Positions 37,481 through 45,922 of a stretch of DNA of 64,000 nt are shown here, piece by piece. Both the position numbers and the translations under genes were made by a program. Within the stretch, counting starts at the first letter, position 1, and every line of letters begins with the position of its first letter. The stretch is from Propionibacteriaceae bacterium (GTDB lineage: Bacteria > Actinomycetota > Actinomycetes > Propionibacteriales > Propionibacteriaceae), in the NCBI GenBank assembly GCA_025965155.1, contig JAOPXN010000130.1:18777-82776 (forward strand). Reading direction: 5' to 3'. Under the pieces are notes generated by a model. The model saw nothing but the letters and a program-made list of their open reading frames with translations, was not told the DNA's origin and ran no database searches.

Positions 37481-37494
37481 TCAAGTATGCTTGA
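37481..37494. promoter_or_regulatory. Candidate ArsR operator in divergent ars promoter
   Basis: TCAAG-TATG-CTTGA is a perfect palindrome in the 38-bp gap between the ArsR-ArsC and aquaporin genes. It ends three bases before the aquaporin ATG. ArsR-family operators often have this size and AT-rich flanks. Binding here would block both genes; the plus transcript may be leaderless. Confidence 0.55.
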
Positions 37495-37497
37495 TAT

Positions 37498-38256
37498 ATG
37501 TCTACGGTCAAGCCCGAGCGCGCCGCGCTCGCTCGACGCCTGCTGGCGGAGTTCCTCGGCACCGCCCTGTTGGTCGCCGTCGTGGTCGGCTCGGGCATCG
37601 CGGCGGAACAGCTGTCCCCGTCTGATGTAGGCCTGCAACTGTTGGAGAACAGCACCGCCACAGTGCTCGGTCTGGGGGTTCTGATCTTGATCTTCGGCCC
37701 GGTATCCGGGGCGCACTTCAACCCGCTGGTCTCGGCCGCAGACTGGCTGCTTGGCCGGCGTCTCGGAACGGGCCTGCCAGGCCGTGACGTTCTTGTCTAC
37801 GCTGCCGCGCAGATCCTCGGCGGGATCGCTGGTGCGGTCCTGGCTAATGTCATGTTCGATCTTCCGGCCGGCCAGATCGCCGATAAGGACCGAGTCAGTG
37901 TCGGGCACGGAGTCGGGGAGGTGGTCGCCACGGCCGGACTACTGCTGCTGATCTTCGCACTGGCACGCACCGGACGAGCCGCCCTGTCGGCAGCGTCGGT
38001 CGGCGCCTATATCGGAGCGGCCTACTGGTTCACCAGCTCGACGTCGTTCGCGAACCCGGCGGTCACGATCGGCCGTACCTTCTCCGACACCTTCGCAGGC
38101 ATCGCACCATCCTCGGTCCCGCTGTTCATCGGCGCCCAGATTCTTGGCGCCGGCGTAGCACTAGGCGTCCTGCACGTCCTGTTCCCCGACGCGGCCGCCA
38201 CGGCCGACCGCGCCGTCGTTCCGCACAACTCCACTCCCACAGCGAAAGAGGCTTGA
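37498..38256 (+). CDS. aqpS: Aquaglyceroporin of the arsenic locus (AqpS-like)
   Basis: A protein of 252 residues, MIP family with six membrane helices. The two half-helix motifs are GAHFNPLV (NPL instead of NPA) and SFANPAVTIG (NPA). In ars operons such channels let arsenite leave the cell down its gradient after ArsC reduces arsenate. This place is taken by ArsB or Acr3 in most operons, and no such pump is visible here. The stop is two bases before the ArsC ATG. Confidence 0.85.
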   Translation: MSTVKPERAALARRLLAEFLGTALLVAVVVGSGIAAEQLSPSDVGLQLLENSTATVLGLGVLILIFGPVSGAHFNPLVSAADWLLGRRLGTGLPGRDVLVYAAAQILGGIAGAVLANVMFDLPAGQIADKDRVSVGHGVGEVVATAGLLLLIFALARTGRAALSAASVGAYIGAAYWFTSSTSFANPAVTIGRTFSDTFAGIAPSSVPLFIGAQILGAGVALGVLHVLFPDAAATADRAVVPHNSTPTAKEA

Positions 38257-38258
38257 TC

Positions 38259-38681
38259 ATGCCGAAACCGAGCGTGCTCTTCGTCTGCGTGCACAACGCC
38301 GGACGGTCGCAGATGGCAGCGGCATTCCTCAACCGGCTGTCCGACGGTGCGATCGAGGTCGGCTCCGCCGGGTCCGAGCCCGCCGAACGGGTCAACCCGG
38401 CTGCTGTCGAGGCGATGGCGGAGGTCGGCATCGACATCCCCGCGGAGAAGCCAAAGATTCTGACCGACCAGGCGGTACGCGAGTCCGATGTCGTCATCAC
38501 GATGGGCTGCGGCGACACCTGCCCGTTCTACCCCGGCAAGCGGTACGAGGACTGGGTCCTGGAAGACCCGGCCGGGAAGGGCGTCGACGCAGTCCGACCC
38601 ATCAGGGACGAGATACGACGCCGCGTCGAGACGCTGATCGGCGAACTGACCGCCACTAGCCCGGAGAGCCAGAAGTCATGA
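38259..38681 (+). CDS. arsC: Arsenate reductase ArsC (LMW-phosphatase/thioredoxin type)
   Basis: A protein of 140 residues. The catalytic loop is VCVHNAGRSQM (C-x5-R), followed by SAGSEPAERVNP. The later redox cysteines lie in ITMGCGDTCPFYPGKRYEDW, with the general acid Asp in VLEDPAGK. It reduces arsenate to arsenite using thioredoxin or mycothiol. It is coupled to the aquaglyceroporin upstream, and its stop overlaps the ATG of a broken second copy. Confidence 0.92.
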   Translation: MPKPSVLFVCVHNAGRSQMAAAFLNRLSDGAIEVGSAGSEPAERVNPAAVEAMAEVGIDIPAEKPKILTDQAVRESDVVITMGCGDTCPFYPGKRYEDWVLEDPAGKGVDAVRPIRDEIRRRVETLIGELTATSPESQKS

Positions 38682-38865
38682 CTCAGGTCGCGACAGTGCT
38701 GTTCGTCTGCGAGCACAACGCCGGCCGGTCGCAACTGGCCGCGGGCCTGGCTGCCCACCGTGCGACGGCACAGTGAACGTGCTCTCGGCCGGCACGGCGC
38801 CCGACGACCAGGTGAGCGACGCGATGCTCGCCTCCCTTCAGAATCAAGGAGATTGCGTGTCCCGT
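38678..38865 (+). pseudogene. Truncated, frameshifted second arsC
   Basis: ATGA overlap with arsC. The first frame reads TVLFVCEHNAGRSQLAAGLA with an intact C-x5-R loop, but ends at a stop after 32 codons (38776). The protein continues in another frame from 38773 (NVLSAGTAPDDQVSDAMLAS) for ~30 codons before homology is lost. The Asp-Pro loop and C-terminus are missing. It is a relic of a tandem arsC. Confidence 0.7.
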
Positions 38866-39197
38866 TCTCCTCGTCGCCGCCTCATCATGATTCTGCTCAG
38901 CGCCGCTTTGGGATGGGCTTGCCTGTTGAGCCTGCCGCCAACGCCAACTGCTGCGCTCCGACCATGGCGGGAGAACTTCGTTCGCTGAGGTGCGACACCG
39001 CACCGGTTCGGCCACCTGAGTGGGACGTCACCGTGGAAGATGCAGTCCCTTCGGGTCGGGAGTGGCCCTTGGTGTCTTGCTGTTCGAGCAGCGGTTGGAT
39101 GCGCTCTGGGCGGTGCTCAGATCAAGCACCGGCAATCACCGTCATGGTCACCGAGGACACCCCTGCCACCGAGTTCCCTGACGGAGAAGTGCAGCTC
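38866..39197. other. Region between arsC relic and cation transporter
   Basis: About 330 bp. Frames are open but no family is recognised. A short hydrophobic stretch (ILLSAALGWACLLSLPP) and an NCCAPT stretch may be debris of deleted ars genes. Confidence 0.3.
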
Positions 39198-39851
39198 ATG
39201 CGGCGCACGACTACAGCGCCTAAGGTTTCGCGTGTGACCACCGACGGATCGGATGTCCTTCGCCTGCGACGGATTGTGCTGATCGTCGCCCTGATCAACT
39301 TCGTCTACTTCTTCGTCGAGTTCACCGTCGCATTGGCTGCCGGATCGGTGTCGCTGCTGGCGGACAGTGTCGACTTCCTTGAAGACACCTCCGTCAACCT
39401 GTTGGTCTTCATCGCTCTCGGTTGGCCGCTGGCCGGGCGCGCCCTGCTCGGTAAGGCCATGGCGCTGGTCATCTTGGTGCCCGCGTCCTTGGCCGGATGG
39501 CAGGCGATCCAGCGCTTCGACGACCCGCAAGCTCCTAATGTCGTACCCCTAGTCCTGGTCTCCCTCGGCGCCATCGCCGTAAACGGAACCGCCGCAGCGT
39601 TGCTGGTCCGGGTCCGTCAGCACGGCGGATCGCTCAGCCGGGCAGCCTTCCTGTCGGCCCGCAACGACGTGCTCGTCAATCTCTCGATTATCGCCATGGG
39701 CGGCGTCACCCACTGGACCGACTCGGGCTGGCCAGACCTGGTACTCGGTTGCTTCATCATCGCCCTGGCACTGCATGCAGCGTGGGAGGTTTGGGAGGTC
39801 AGCGAAGAGGAACGCCTCGCCGCCAAAGCCCTCGAAGGCGAAGTTGGCTGA
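39198..39851 (+). CDS. Cation transporter of the CDF-like superfamily
   Basis: A protein of 217 residues with about five to six membrane helices. The CDF signature lies in the second helix pair (LLADSVDFLEDTSVNLLVF, resembling the usual S-L-x-x-D-x2-H-x3-D region with H replaced). A later helix has RNDVLVNLSIIAMG, the second metal-binding acidic position. There is no long cytoplasmic C-domain. Probably exports a divalent cation; the substrate is unknown. The ATG at 39198 has GGAG upstream. It is positioned as the last gene of the arsenic/metal island. Confidence 0.75.
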   Translation: MRRTTTAPKVSRVTTDGSDVLRLRRIVLIVALINFVYFFVEFTVALAAGSVSLLADSVDFLEDTSVNLLVFIALGWPLAGRALLGKAMALVILVPASLAGWQAIQRFDDPQAPNVVPLVLVSLGAIAVNGTAAALLVRVRQHGGSLSRAAFLSARNDVLVNLSIIAMGGVTHWTDSGWPDLVLGCFIIALALHAAWEVWEVSEEERLAAKALEGEVG

Positions 39852-39951
39852 TCACACAGCGCGGGCGATCGCCGACCCTCGCGACGCGGGAGGAAGGCCC
39901 CGGTGCATCTGGTCTGTCCGGTCAGTGTTGGAGTCACTGTCACCCGAAGTG

Positions 39952-40638
39952 TCAACCGTGGACCCTGCTCTCATTGCGAGGTAGATCTTCTCGGTCGTTG
40001 ACGTTTGCAGCGACGAAAGCAGCGACGTCAGCCAGTTTGGCCACTGAGTCGGTGTGTCCCATCTCGTACGTTCGCGCTGTCAGCGTGCTGTGCTGCAGAA
40101 GCCACTTCATAGTGCGCTCAACGTAGTCCTGCGGGATGACCGTGTCGTACCTGCCTCGTCCCCAGAACACCGGTGGCCTCGTACGCCGCAGTTCGGAGTC
40201 GCCTTCCTCTGTGCCAGGCAGGGAGTATCCCGACAGGTTGATCGCGTAGGCGAAACGGGACGGAGCAGTACGAAGCAGCTGGAACGCAATACAGGCACCT
40301 TGAGATGCGCCGAGGAGGCCGACCGAGCCAAAGGTTGGCAGGCGGTCCAGCCAGGCGAGGACTGATCGGGCAGCCTCGTTGCCGACAGCCGTCACTGCAC
40401 TATCGGTGGCGGCGCTCCGTCTGGTCTCAGGTGATACCCATGAGTAGCCGCTGCCCTCGGATATCGGGCCGCGGACGGAAGCAACAGTCAGGTTGCGTGG
40501 AAGGAGTGGCACGAGGCGCGAGAACAGGTCGCGCTCGCTGGATGTGGCACCATGCAGCAGCACGAGAAGATTGCCACCGTATCTAGCGGTCTCGTGCGCG
40601 GACCACAGAACCGCTTCGGGGTCGATCGCCTCAGCCAC
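39952..40638 (-). CDS. Alpha/beta hydrolase (carboxylesterase/phospholipase type)
   Basis: A protein of 228 residues. LLVLLHGATSSERDL supplies the oxyanion region, LLGASQGACIAF is the nucleophile elbow (G-x-S-x-G), GRGRYDTVIP gives the Asp and YEMGHTDS the His. Size and motifs fit the carboxylesterase/phospholipase (YpfH-like) family. The GTG at 40638 has AAGAAGG seven bases upstream; the longer frame to 40725 adds an Arg/Cys-rich tail that looks non-coding. It is convergent with the cation transporter. Confidence 0.8.
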   Translation of the reverse strand: MAEAIDPEAVLWSAHETARYGGNLLVLLHGATSSERDLFSRLVPLLPRNLTVASVRGPISEGSGYSWVSPETRRSAATDSAVTAVGNEAARSVLAWLDRLPTFGSVGLLGASQGACIAFQLLRTAPSRFAYAINLSGYSLPGTEEGDSELRRTRPPVFWGRGRYDTVIPQDYVERTMKWLLQHSTLTARTYEMGHTDSVAKLADVAAFVAANVNDREDLPRNESRVHG

Positions 40639-41790
40639 AAAAATGCCTTCTTGAGCCGAGCATCTGCAACGTCGACGTGCTGCGTCTCGTTGTGCTCCTG
40701 GGTTGTCTACCCCTGCCATCGGCACCTTCTGATCCGTAGTTCGCGACTATCCGTCCAACCTCGTCCATGGTGACTGTCGTTGAGCACGGTGTGCGGGAGG
40801 TAGTGGTCGCTAACGTTCCCCTGCGTGCGGACGTGTGCGACCCGTCTGGCTCCCAGAATGGCTCCCCGCAGCTGAGTGCTGCCGTATCCGCTCTGGCTCG
40901 GCACTCGCGACGTCCATCGAATGGCAACCCATCGACGCCGTCCCGCGCCGTTTCCGACGAACAGGCCGACATGAAGCCGCGGAGCTGCGGATGGAGCGTG
41001 ATGTCCTCCTTGCATGAGTATTGGGCTTGCGGGCGCACTGCGGGCCACGCTTCTAGCATCGCCTCCATCGACCTCTACCGCGCGGTTCTCGACGAGGGTG
41101 TGCGCACCGTAGATGATCGCCGTGCGTGGAGCTGCCTCGCCTACCAACAGATATTGACCCGCTGAGGACCCCAGTGACCTTGCTTTGCGGCCACGAGCCT
41201 CGAACTGTTTCCGGCGGCCCCTTCGATCGGCAGCGCCAAGCCCCTACCTGTGGCCCCTCGTTCTGGGCGCTCTGGACATCCGTGATGACCCGCGCCGGCC
41301 AACTTACGCGGGCTCGCCACTGAACGCCTGGTGGCAGGTCGCCACGCCGGGCGGGCTGACGGGAGGCTTTCCCTTGGAGGTCGCTCGCCACGCAGTCGCC
41401 CGCCCCACCAATTGCGATGGCCCTACTGGCAGTCGCGATGACTCAGCGGCAAGCCCAGCAGTGCGTGACAGCACCGTGACGACGGTGGGGGCCCAGACCC
41501 AATCATTGCAGGCCGAAGCGGTTGGCTTGGGGCGAATCCAAGTTGTTGGGGTCTCCGCGGCGCGTGGGCGCACCTGCGGGGAGCGACCGCTTGCGAGTCG
41601 GTTAGGTGCCAGTAGGGTGCGGTGTCCCGCGACCTCGATTGCAGGACTGTCCGAGTCCAATCCGACTGCAACGGCGATGCCCTCAGCAACAACCGAAGGT
41701 CGCGTCAACCGGCCTCAGTGTATTTCCGCCAACTGAATGGCCTCAGTCATCGTGTGGCATACCACTGAGGTCCCTAGTGAGGAAGGAAGT
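40639..41790. other. Gene-poor accessory stretch
   Basis: About 1150 bp without a gene I can support. Frames of 100-180 codons exist on both strands but have no ribosome site, motif or family resemblance and alternate compositions. It may be eroded coding DNA near the edge of inserted DNA. Confidence 0.45.
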
Positions 41791-42300
41791 ATGATGCGAA
41801 ATCACCACCGACCCGCTACTCTACTGTTCGCTTTCGCGATAGCAACTGTCGCCAGTCTGGGGGTCGCGTCGCCGGCCCGAGCCGAGAACGCCATCGTCAA
41901 GCTTGTCAGCGCCCAGAACGGCAAGTGTCTCCAGCCGGTGAACGGTTCTCTCGAGATGGGGGCTGAAATCGTTCAGCAGCCTTGCAATGGCAGCGTCGCT
42001 CAGCAATGGACAGTCACACCGGTATCCTCAACGAAGGTCCACCTCGTCAACAGGTCCAGCCGTCTCTGCATGGACGTCCGCGGAACGGCTATCAACGGAA
42101 CGCCCATCCAGCAATGGACGTGCAACTGGATCAGCAACGAGAACTGGAACTTCGGCATCGCCAACAACTTGTTGGTGTCGGCCGTTTCCAACACCTTCAG
42201 CCACTGCGCCGCTACACCGGGAGATCAGAACGGCCTGGCAATGGAGCTGCGGTTCTGCAACGGCGACTCCTCGCAATTCTGGAGGCGTCCCAATGGATGA
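41791..42300 (+). CDS. Secreted ricin-type beta-trefoil lectin-like protein
   Basis: A protein of 169 residues. A signal peptide (core LLFAFAIATVASLGVA, cleavage near ARA-EN) is followed by a single RICIN trefoil. QxW-type repeats are visible: AQQWTV, IQQWTC, ENWNF and SQFWRR, along with NGKCLQPVNG and SRLCMDVRG. There is no catalytic domain, so it likely binds extracellular sugars. GAGGAAGGAAGT precedes the double ATG. Confidence 0.8.
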   Translation: MMRNHHRPATLLFAFAIATVASLGVASPARAENAIVKLVSAQNGKCLQPVNGSLEMGAEIVQQPCNGSVAQQWTVTPVSSTKVHLVNRSSRLCMDVRGTAINGTPIQQWTCNWISNENWNFGIANNLLVSAVSNTFSHCAATPGDQNGLAMELRFCNGDSSQFWRRPNG

Positions 42301-42413
42301 GGCACAACCGTGACCGTGAGCAATCCGTGAGCAACGAGCCGAATCCGCGAGCGGGTCTTGGAACCACAAAACCAGCGACACCCCGTTTCCCCAGTCCAAG
42401 CGTCATTTGAATC

Positions 42414-42455
42414 GTGGGCCCCGTGGGACTCGAAACCCACAACCGCGGATTAAAC
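42414..42455 (-). pseudogene. 3' half of a tRNA-Lys gene (possible attachment-site relic)
   Basis: On the minus strand the bases read as the anticodon-loop 3' side (tttaatccgcgg), variable loop, T-arm (gtggg-tttcgagt-cccac) and acceptor 3' strand of an actinobacterial tRNA-Lys. The T-loop has one extra base, and the 5' half is absent (aaacgggctagg follows). Half-tRNAs are left where integrative elements recombine at tRNA 3' ends. Confidence 0.6.
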
Positions 42456-42647
42456 GGGCTAGGCAACCGGTCCGTCAGCGGGCGCGGGCGCCTAGTTGCG
42501 TTGCTCGATGTGCAGCCGGTTCGGGATCCCACGGCTGTTCGTGACCGGCAGCCGGCAAATACTTGTGTTTCATTGCAGAATTTGTGCCTTATTAGGGTGA
42601 CTCCGGCGTGCCACCCTGCTGCGACAGCTGTTCTTCGCTGGACGGCA

Positions 42648-42681
42648 GGGGCCCGCCGCGCGGCTGGCGCGGGCGGGCCCC
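42648..42681. terminator. GC-rich hairpin downstream of multicopper oxidase
   Basis: Arms ggggcccgccgcgc and gcgcgggcgggcccc pair over 14 bp with a single bulged G and a short loop. A second smaller hairpin (acgccgg/ccggcgt) follows at 42690-42712, just past the oxidase stop. Placement fits termination of the minus-strand gene. Confidence 0.6.
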
Positions 42682-42723
42682 GGGTGTGTACGCCGGACAG
42701 ATCTGCCGGCGTAATGTCGATCC

Positions 42724-43956
42724 TCAGGCGACCACGCGGTAGCGGGTCACCATGCCCGCGGTGATGTGGTCGTTGACGTGACAGTGGAGCAGCCAGGTTC
42801 CGACAGCGTCCGGCGTCATGTCAGCCGTCATCATGGTCGCTGGCAGGAGGCCAACCACATCAGTCCGCATCCCGTTGGCGACCACCGTGTTGCCGTGCCA
42901 ATGGGGGGTGTGGAGGTCGACCTCTGTGCCCATGCCCATCAGATACCAACGGACGTGCTCGCCCGCTTTCATCGTCATGGACGAGAGCGGCTGGTTCCCG
43001 TACACGTAGCCGTTGATGCTGTGCATCAGGTTGCTTTCGTAGAACTCCTCGCCATCGGGGTTCACCGAGGCTGGGTTTGTCGCGAAGCGCTTGATGTTCC
43101 GTGCCAGGTACGGACTCTGGTTCTCATCGGACACCTTGTACTGCAGGACGATCTCCCGGTCGACGCCGATCGGCGTGCCGTCAGGCCGAGCCTGGTCCGC
43201 GGCGGTGATGATTATCGGGCCAACCAGTCCGGAGTAATCGTCGGATACCTCGTCGGTGTGGGAGTGGTACATCCACATCACCGAGCTGCCGTCCATCGGA
43301 CCGGGCCCGGCGCGCTCCGGCACCTCGTAGGAGTAGGTGTACTCACCCTTCGGCGCCACCGCATCGTCACGCTTGTCGGACTTCTTCGTGCCGTCGTCGT
43401 ACGGAGCGCCCTCGGAGTCTTTGGCGTACTTGACCCCGTGCACATGGATGCTGGCCGGCTTGTCAGTGTTGTTGCGGAAGACGACCTTGATCGTGTCGCC
43501 CACGACGCCGCGGATCACCGGGCCGAGGAGTCCCAGGTGCTGCCACTCCGCGGGCACCGGCGCCAACTTGCTAAAGGTGGCATCGGTGTAGGCGCGATAG
43601 ACCGCCTTGATGTACTTGTGACCGATGCGATCCGGGCCCTGTTGGGTGAACACTCTGGCCGCTTCGGACAAAGGCTGCCCGGTGATGTCGTCCTTACCAC
43701 TGGGTGCGTAGTCCCACACCACCTCGTCAGCGGCGATGAAGTACGTCCGGGTCTGCGGCACGTAGGCCGTCTCCGCTTCGGCATGGACCGGGGTCGGGAT
43801 GGCGAACCGTCCCACAAGCAGCACCAGGGCAGTGGCCATGGCGAACGCGATGATCAGCTGCCAGGGTCGTCGCCCGGCGATGCTGCCGGCTCGCCTGAAG
43901 GTCGTTGCCTGGCCGACGGCTTGAGCGTGGGCAAGCCCGCTCACATCATTATTCAT
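42724..43956 (-). CDS. Multicopper oxidase, membrane-anchored or secreted
   Basis: A protein of 410 residues. A hydrophobic segment at ~33-50 (LIIAFAMATALVLLVG) acts as signal or anchor. All four copper motifs are present: SIHVHG, YHSHTD, LHTPHWHG and HCHVNDHITAGM, so type 1, 2 and 3 coppers can be bound. The spacing resembles ceruloplasmin/hephaestin-like oxidases rather than CotA laccases. It likely oxidises Cu(I), Fe(II), Mn(II) or phenolics outside the membrane. It sits alone between two attachment-site-like features and could be cargo. Confidence 0.85.
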   Translation of the reverse strand: MNNDVSGLAHAQAVGQATTFRRAGSIAGRRPWQLIIAFAMATALVLLVGRFAIPTPVHAEAETAYVPQTRTYFIAADEVVWDYAPSGKDDITGQPLSEAARVFTQQGPDRIGHKYIKAVYRAYTDATFSKLAPVPAEWQHLGLLGPVIRGVVGDTIKVVFRNNTDKPASIHVHGVKYAKDSEGAPYDDGTKKSDKRDDAVAPKGEYTYSYEVPERAGPGPMDGSSVMWMYHSHTDEVSDDYSGLVGPIIITAADQARPDGTPIGVDREIVLQYKVSDENQSPYLARNIKRFATNPASVNPDGEEFYESNLMHSINGYVYGNQPLSSMTMKAGEHVRWYLMGMGTEVDLHTPHWHGNTVVANGMRTDVVGLLPATMMTADMTPDAVGTWLLHCHVNDHITAGMVTRYRVVA

Positions 43957-44445
43957 TTCCTCAGTCCCCCATTGGATATTGAGCTGCTCCCCTTGCAGCT
44001 TCCATCGAGAGACTATGGGCTTCGGACGTGCATGGGTACACGTACATTGGGGGGTCGGAGTACCCCGAAATGGGGGTCAGGGGTGACGACCCGGACACAA
44101 CGGGATCGGTCCGAAGCTGTGCGAGCGCCGGTCATTGGTGGGTGGACCGCCATGGATCATGCCCCCAACGACCTTGCTCCCACGCCGTCCGTGACTTCAG
44201 CACGTTAGGGGCAGCAGCCGTGACCCCTCCTGCGGCACCATGTCAAGGGCGGCCGAAACCGCCCCCATGGTGGCCGGGTTCTAATCACGCCCCATCGTCT
44301 GAAGTGTCCGGGCCGCAGTTCACGGTCCACCTCTACGCCTTGGCTAGACGCGAAGTACGTCGAGCACCGCATCGAACTCTTAGCGGACCTGTCGAGCACC
44401 GCCGCGTAGCGGCCCGCAGCGCAGCGAGGACACGCGGAGCGGCGT
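43957..44445. other. Intergenic region between oxidase and rep relic
   Basis: About 490 bp. It should contain the oxidase promoter. A frame is open across it in the reading frame of part of rep, but it has no recognisable protein content. No gene supported. Confidence 0.4.
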
Positions 44446-45558
44446 GTGAGTCCCCTCGTGTCACACCTGGCCCGGCCCGACCTGGGCCGCTGGCTGGGCC
44501 AGTCCAGCAGGTCCGCTCCTGCGCCCACCCCGTCCGCCTGGTCGGCACCACCGACACCATCGACCGGCGTACCGGCGAGGTGCTCAGCTCCTACGCTTCG
44601 ACCGGCGAGCCGGACGGCGTCACCTACTTCCGCTGCGAAAACCGGCGAGCGTCGGTGTGCCCGTCCTGCTTTCATGAGTACAAGGGCGACGTCTGGCATG
44701 TGCTGATGGCCGGCGCCGCCCGCGGCATCAAAGACGTCCCCGACACCATCAGCCGGCATCCGCTGGTCTTCGCCACCTTCACCCGCACCCTCTTTCGGGC
44801 CGGTGCATGCGGCGAAGAAGCTGGGCCGGCCCGGCAGCCGTCGCTGTCTCCCCCGCACCGGCGACCGGCGGCAGCTGTGCCCGCACGGCCGGCCCCGCTG
44901 GTGCATGGCCATTCACGACCACACCGACTCCATGGCCGGGCAGCCACTCTGCCCGGACTGTTACGACTACGCCGGTCATCTGATGTGGCAGTGGTGGGCG
45001 CCGGAGCTGTGGCGCCGCTTCACCATCACCCTCCGCCGCCGGCTCGTCGCCCACCTCGGGCTGTCCGAGACCGCCGCACGACAGCGGGTGCGGGTGCAGT
45101 TTGCCAAGGTGGCGGAGTTCCAACGCCGCGGCATCATCCACTTCCACGCCCTGATCCGGCTCGACGGACCGCCCACCTACGGCGGCTACGGACAACTGTC
45201 GGGGAACTTGCCGTTCGGGCGGCCTTCGCGCACCTGGCTCAGGGTGAGGATGACCCCTACCAGGGGTGGGGCCGGTGGGTGGACATGCTGGGGTTCCGTG
45301 GCCACCTCGCGACCAAGTCGCGTCGCTACTCGGTCACCCTCGGCCGGCTCCGCCAGGCCCGCCGCGACTACACCCGCCGACATCACCACCGCCCCGACGG
45401 CGCCGAAAGCACGATGCGGGCCGCGGACGACCCGGGACGGCGGCGAGCAAGAGTCGACGCTGGTCGTCGGATCGTGGCGGTTCGCTGGCATGGGGTGGCT
45501 CACCGGCGGCGACGCCGCCCTCGCCGCAGCCTCCGCCGCCCGCGCCCGGGACGACTGA
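44446..45558 (+). pseudogene. RepSA-like replication initiator, multiply frameshifted
   Basis: The protein of a pSAM2-type integrative element is recognisable but split over two frames. The start SPLVSHLARPDLGRWLGQ is in one frame. VRSCAHPVRLVGTTDTIDRR up to HPLVFATFTRT is in the second. PLCPDCYDYAGHLMWQWWAP to FHALIRLDGP is back in the first. GFRGHLATKSRRYSVTLG is in the second, and STLVVGSWRFAGMGWLTGGD is in the first. That means about four single-base shifts. It is therefore not functional as read. It precedes xis and int in the classic rep-xis-int order. Confidence 0.75.
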
Positions 45559-45573
45559 CGAGGCCGCGCACAG

Positions 45574-45713
45574 CTCGGCCTCACCCGATAACCAGCCGCA
45601 CTCGGTCGTAGGAACGGCGGTCAGGGTGAGCGAAGCGAATCGCGCAGCGACACCGACAGGTGTCCTTGACGGCCGAGCCGAAGACCGAACAATCCAGCTC
45701 GGGTGAGGCCGAG
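45574..45713. repeat. Perfect 13-bp inverted repeat flanking the rep-xis gap
   Basis: Arms ctcggcctcaccc (45574-45586) and gggtgaggccgag (45701-45713) are exact reverse complements 114 bp apart, between rep and xis. They could be a regulator site or part of an element replication or excision site. Confidence 0.5.
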
Positions 45714-45742
45714 ATCCCAACCAGGAAAGGAAAGGAGGAGGG

Positions 45743-45922
45743 ATGATGGAGAAGTTGCTGCTGAGTCCCGCAGAGGCGGCCGCGCATCTGAGTGTCGGTC
45801 GGAGCAAGGTTTACGACCTTATGCGCCTGGGTCTGCTGCGGTCGGTGAAGATTGGGGGGTGTCGTCGGATTCCTCGTGCGGCGCTTGACGAGTTCGTGGC
45901 TAGCCTTGAGACTGTCGGCTGA
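45743..45922 (+). CDS. xis: Excisionase / MerR-like helix-turn-helix (Xis)
   Basis: A protein of 59 residues, intact. It reads LLLSPAEAAAHLSVGRSKVY then DLMRLGLLRSVKIGGCRRIP, the winged helix-turn-helix of DNA-binding excisionases. AAAGGAGGAGGG sits before a double ATG. The stop TGA shares its A with the ATG of int (TGATG). Needed for excision of the element by bending att DNA. It is the only undamaged gene of the module. Confidence 0.8.
   Translation: MMEKLLLSPAEAAAHLSVGRSKVYDLMRLGLLRSVKIGGCRRIPRAALDEFVASLETVG

Larger units (their letters stand above)
42301..42723. other. Intergenic region with tRNA relic and terminator
   Basis: About 420 bp between the lectin and the convergent multicopper oxidase. 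It holds a 3'-half tRNA-Lys relic (42414-42455) and a GC-rich hairpin (42648-42681). No coding frame is supported. Confidence 0.5.

Noticed and set aside
41185..41736. 183-codon plus-strand frame and overlapping minus-strand frame
   Set aside because: No ribosome site, signal, motif or family; composition unlike neighbours' proteins.
42766..44208. 480-codon plus-strand frame
   Set aside because: Antisense to the multicopper oxidase, which has all four copper motifs.
44446..45558. Programmed frameshifting in rep
   Set aside because: Four shifts back and forth without slippery sites fit decay or sequence error better than recoding.
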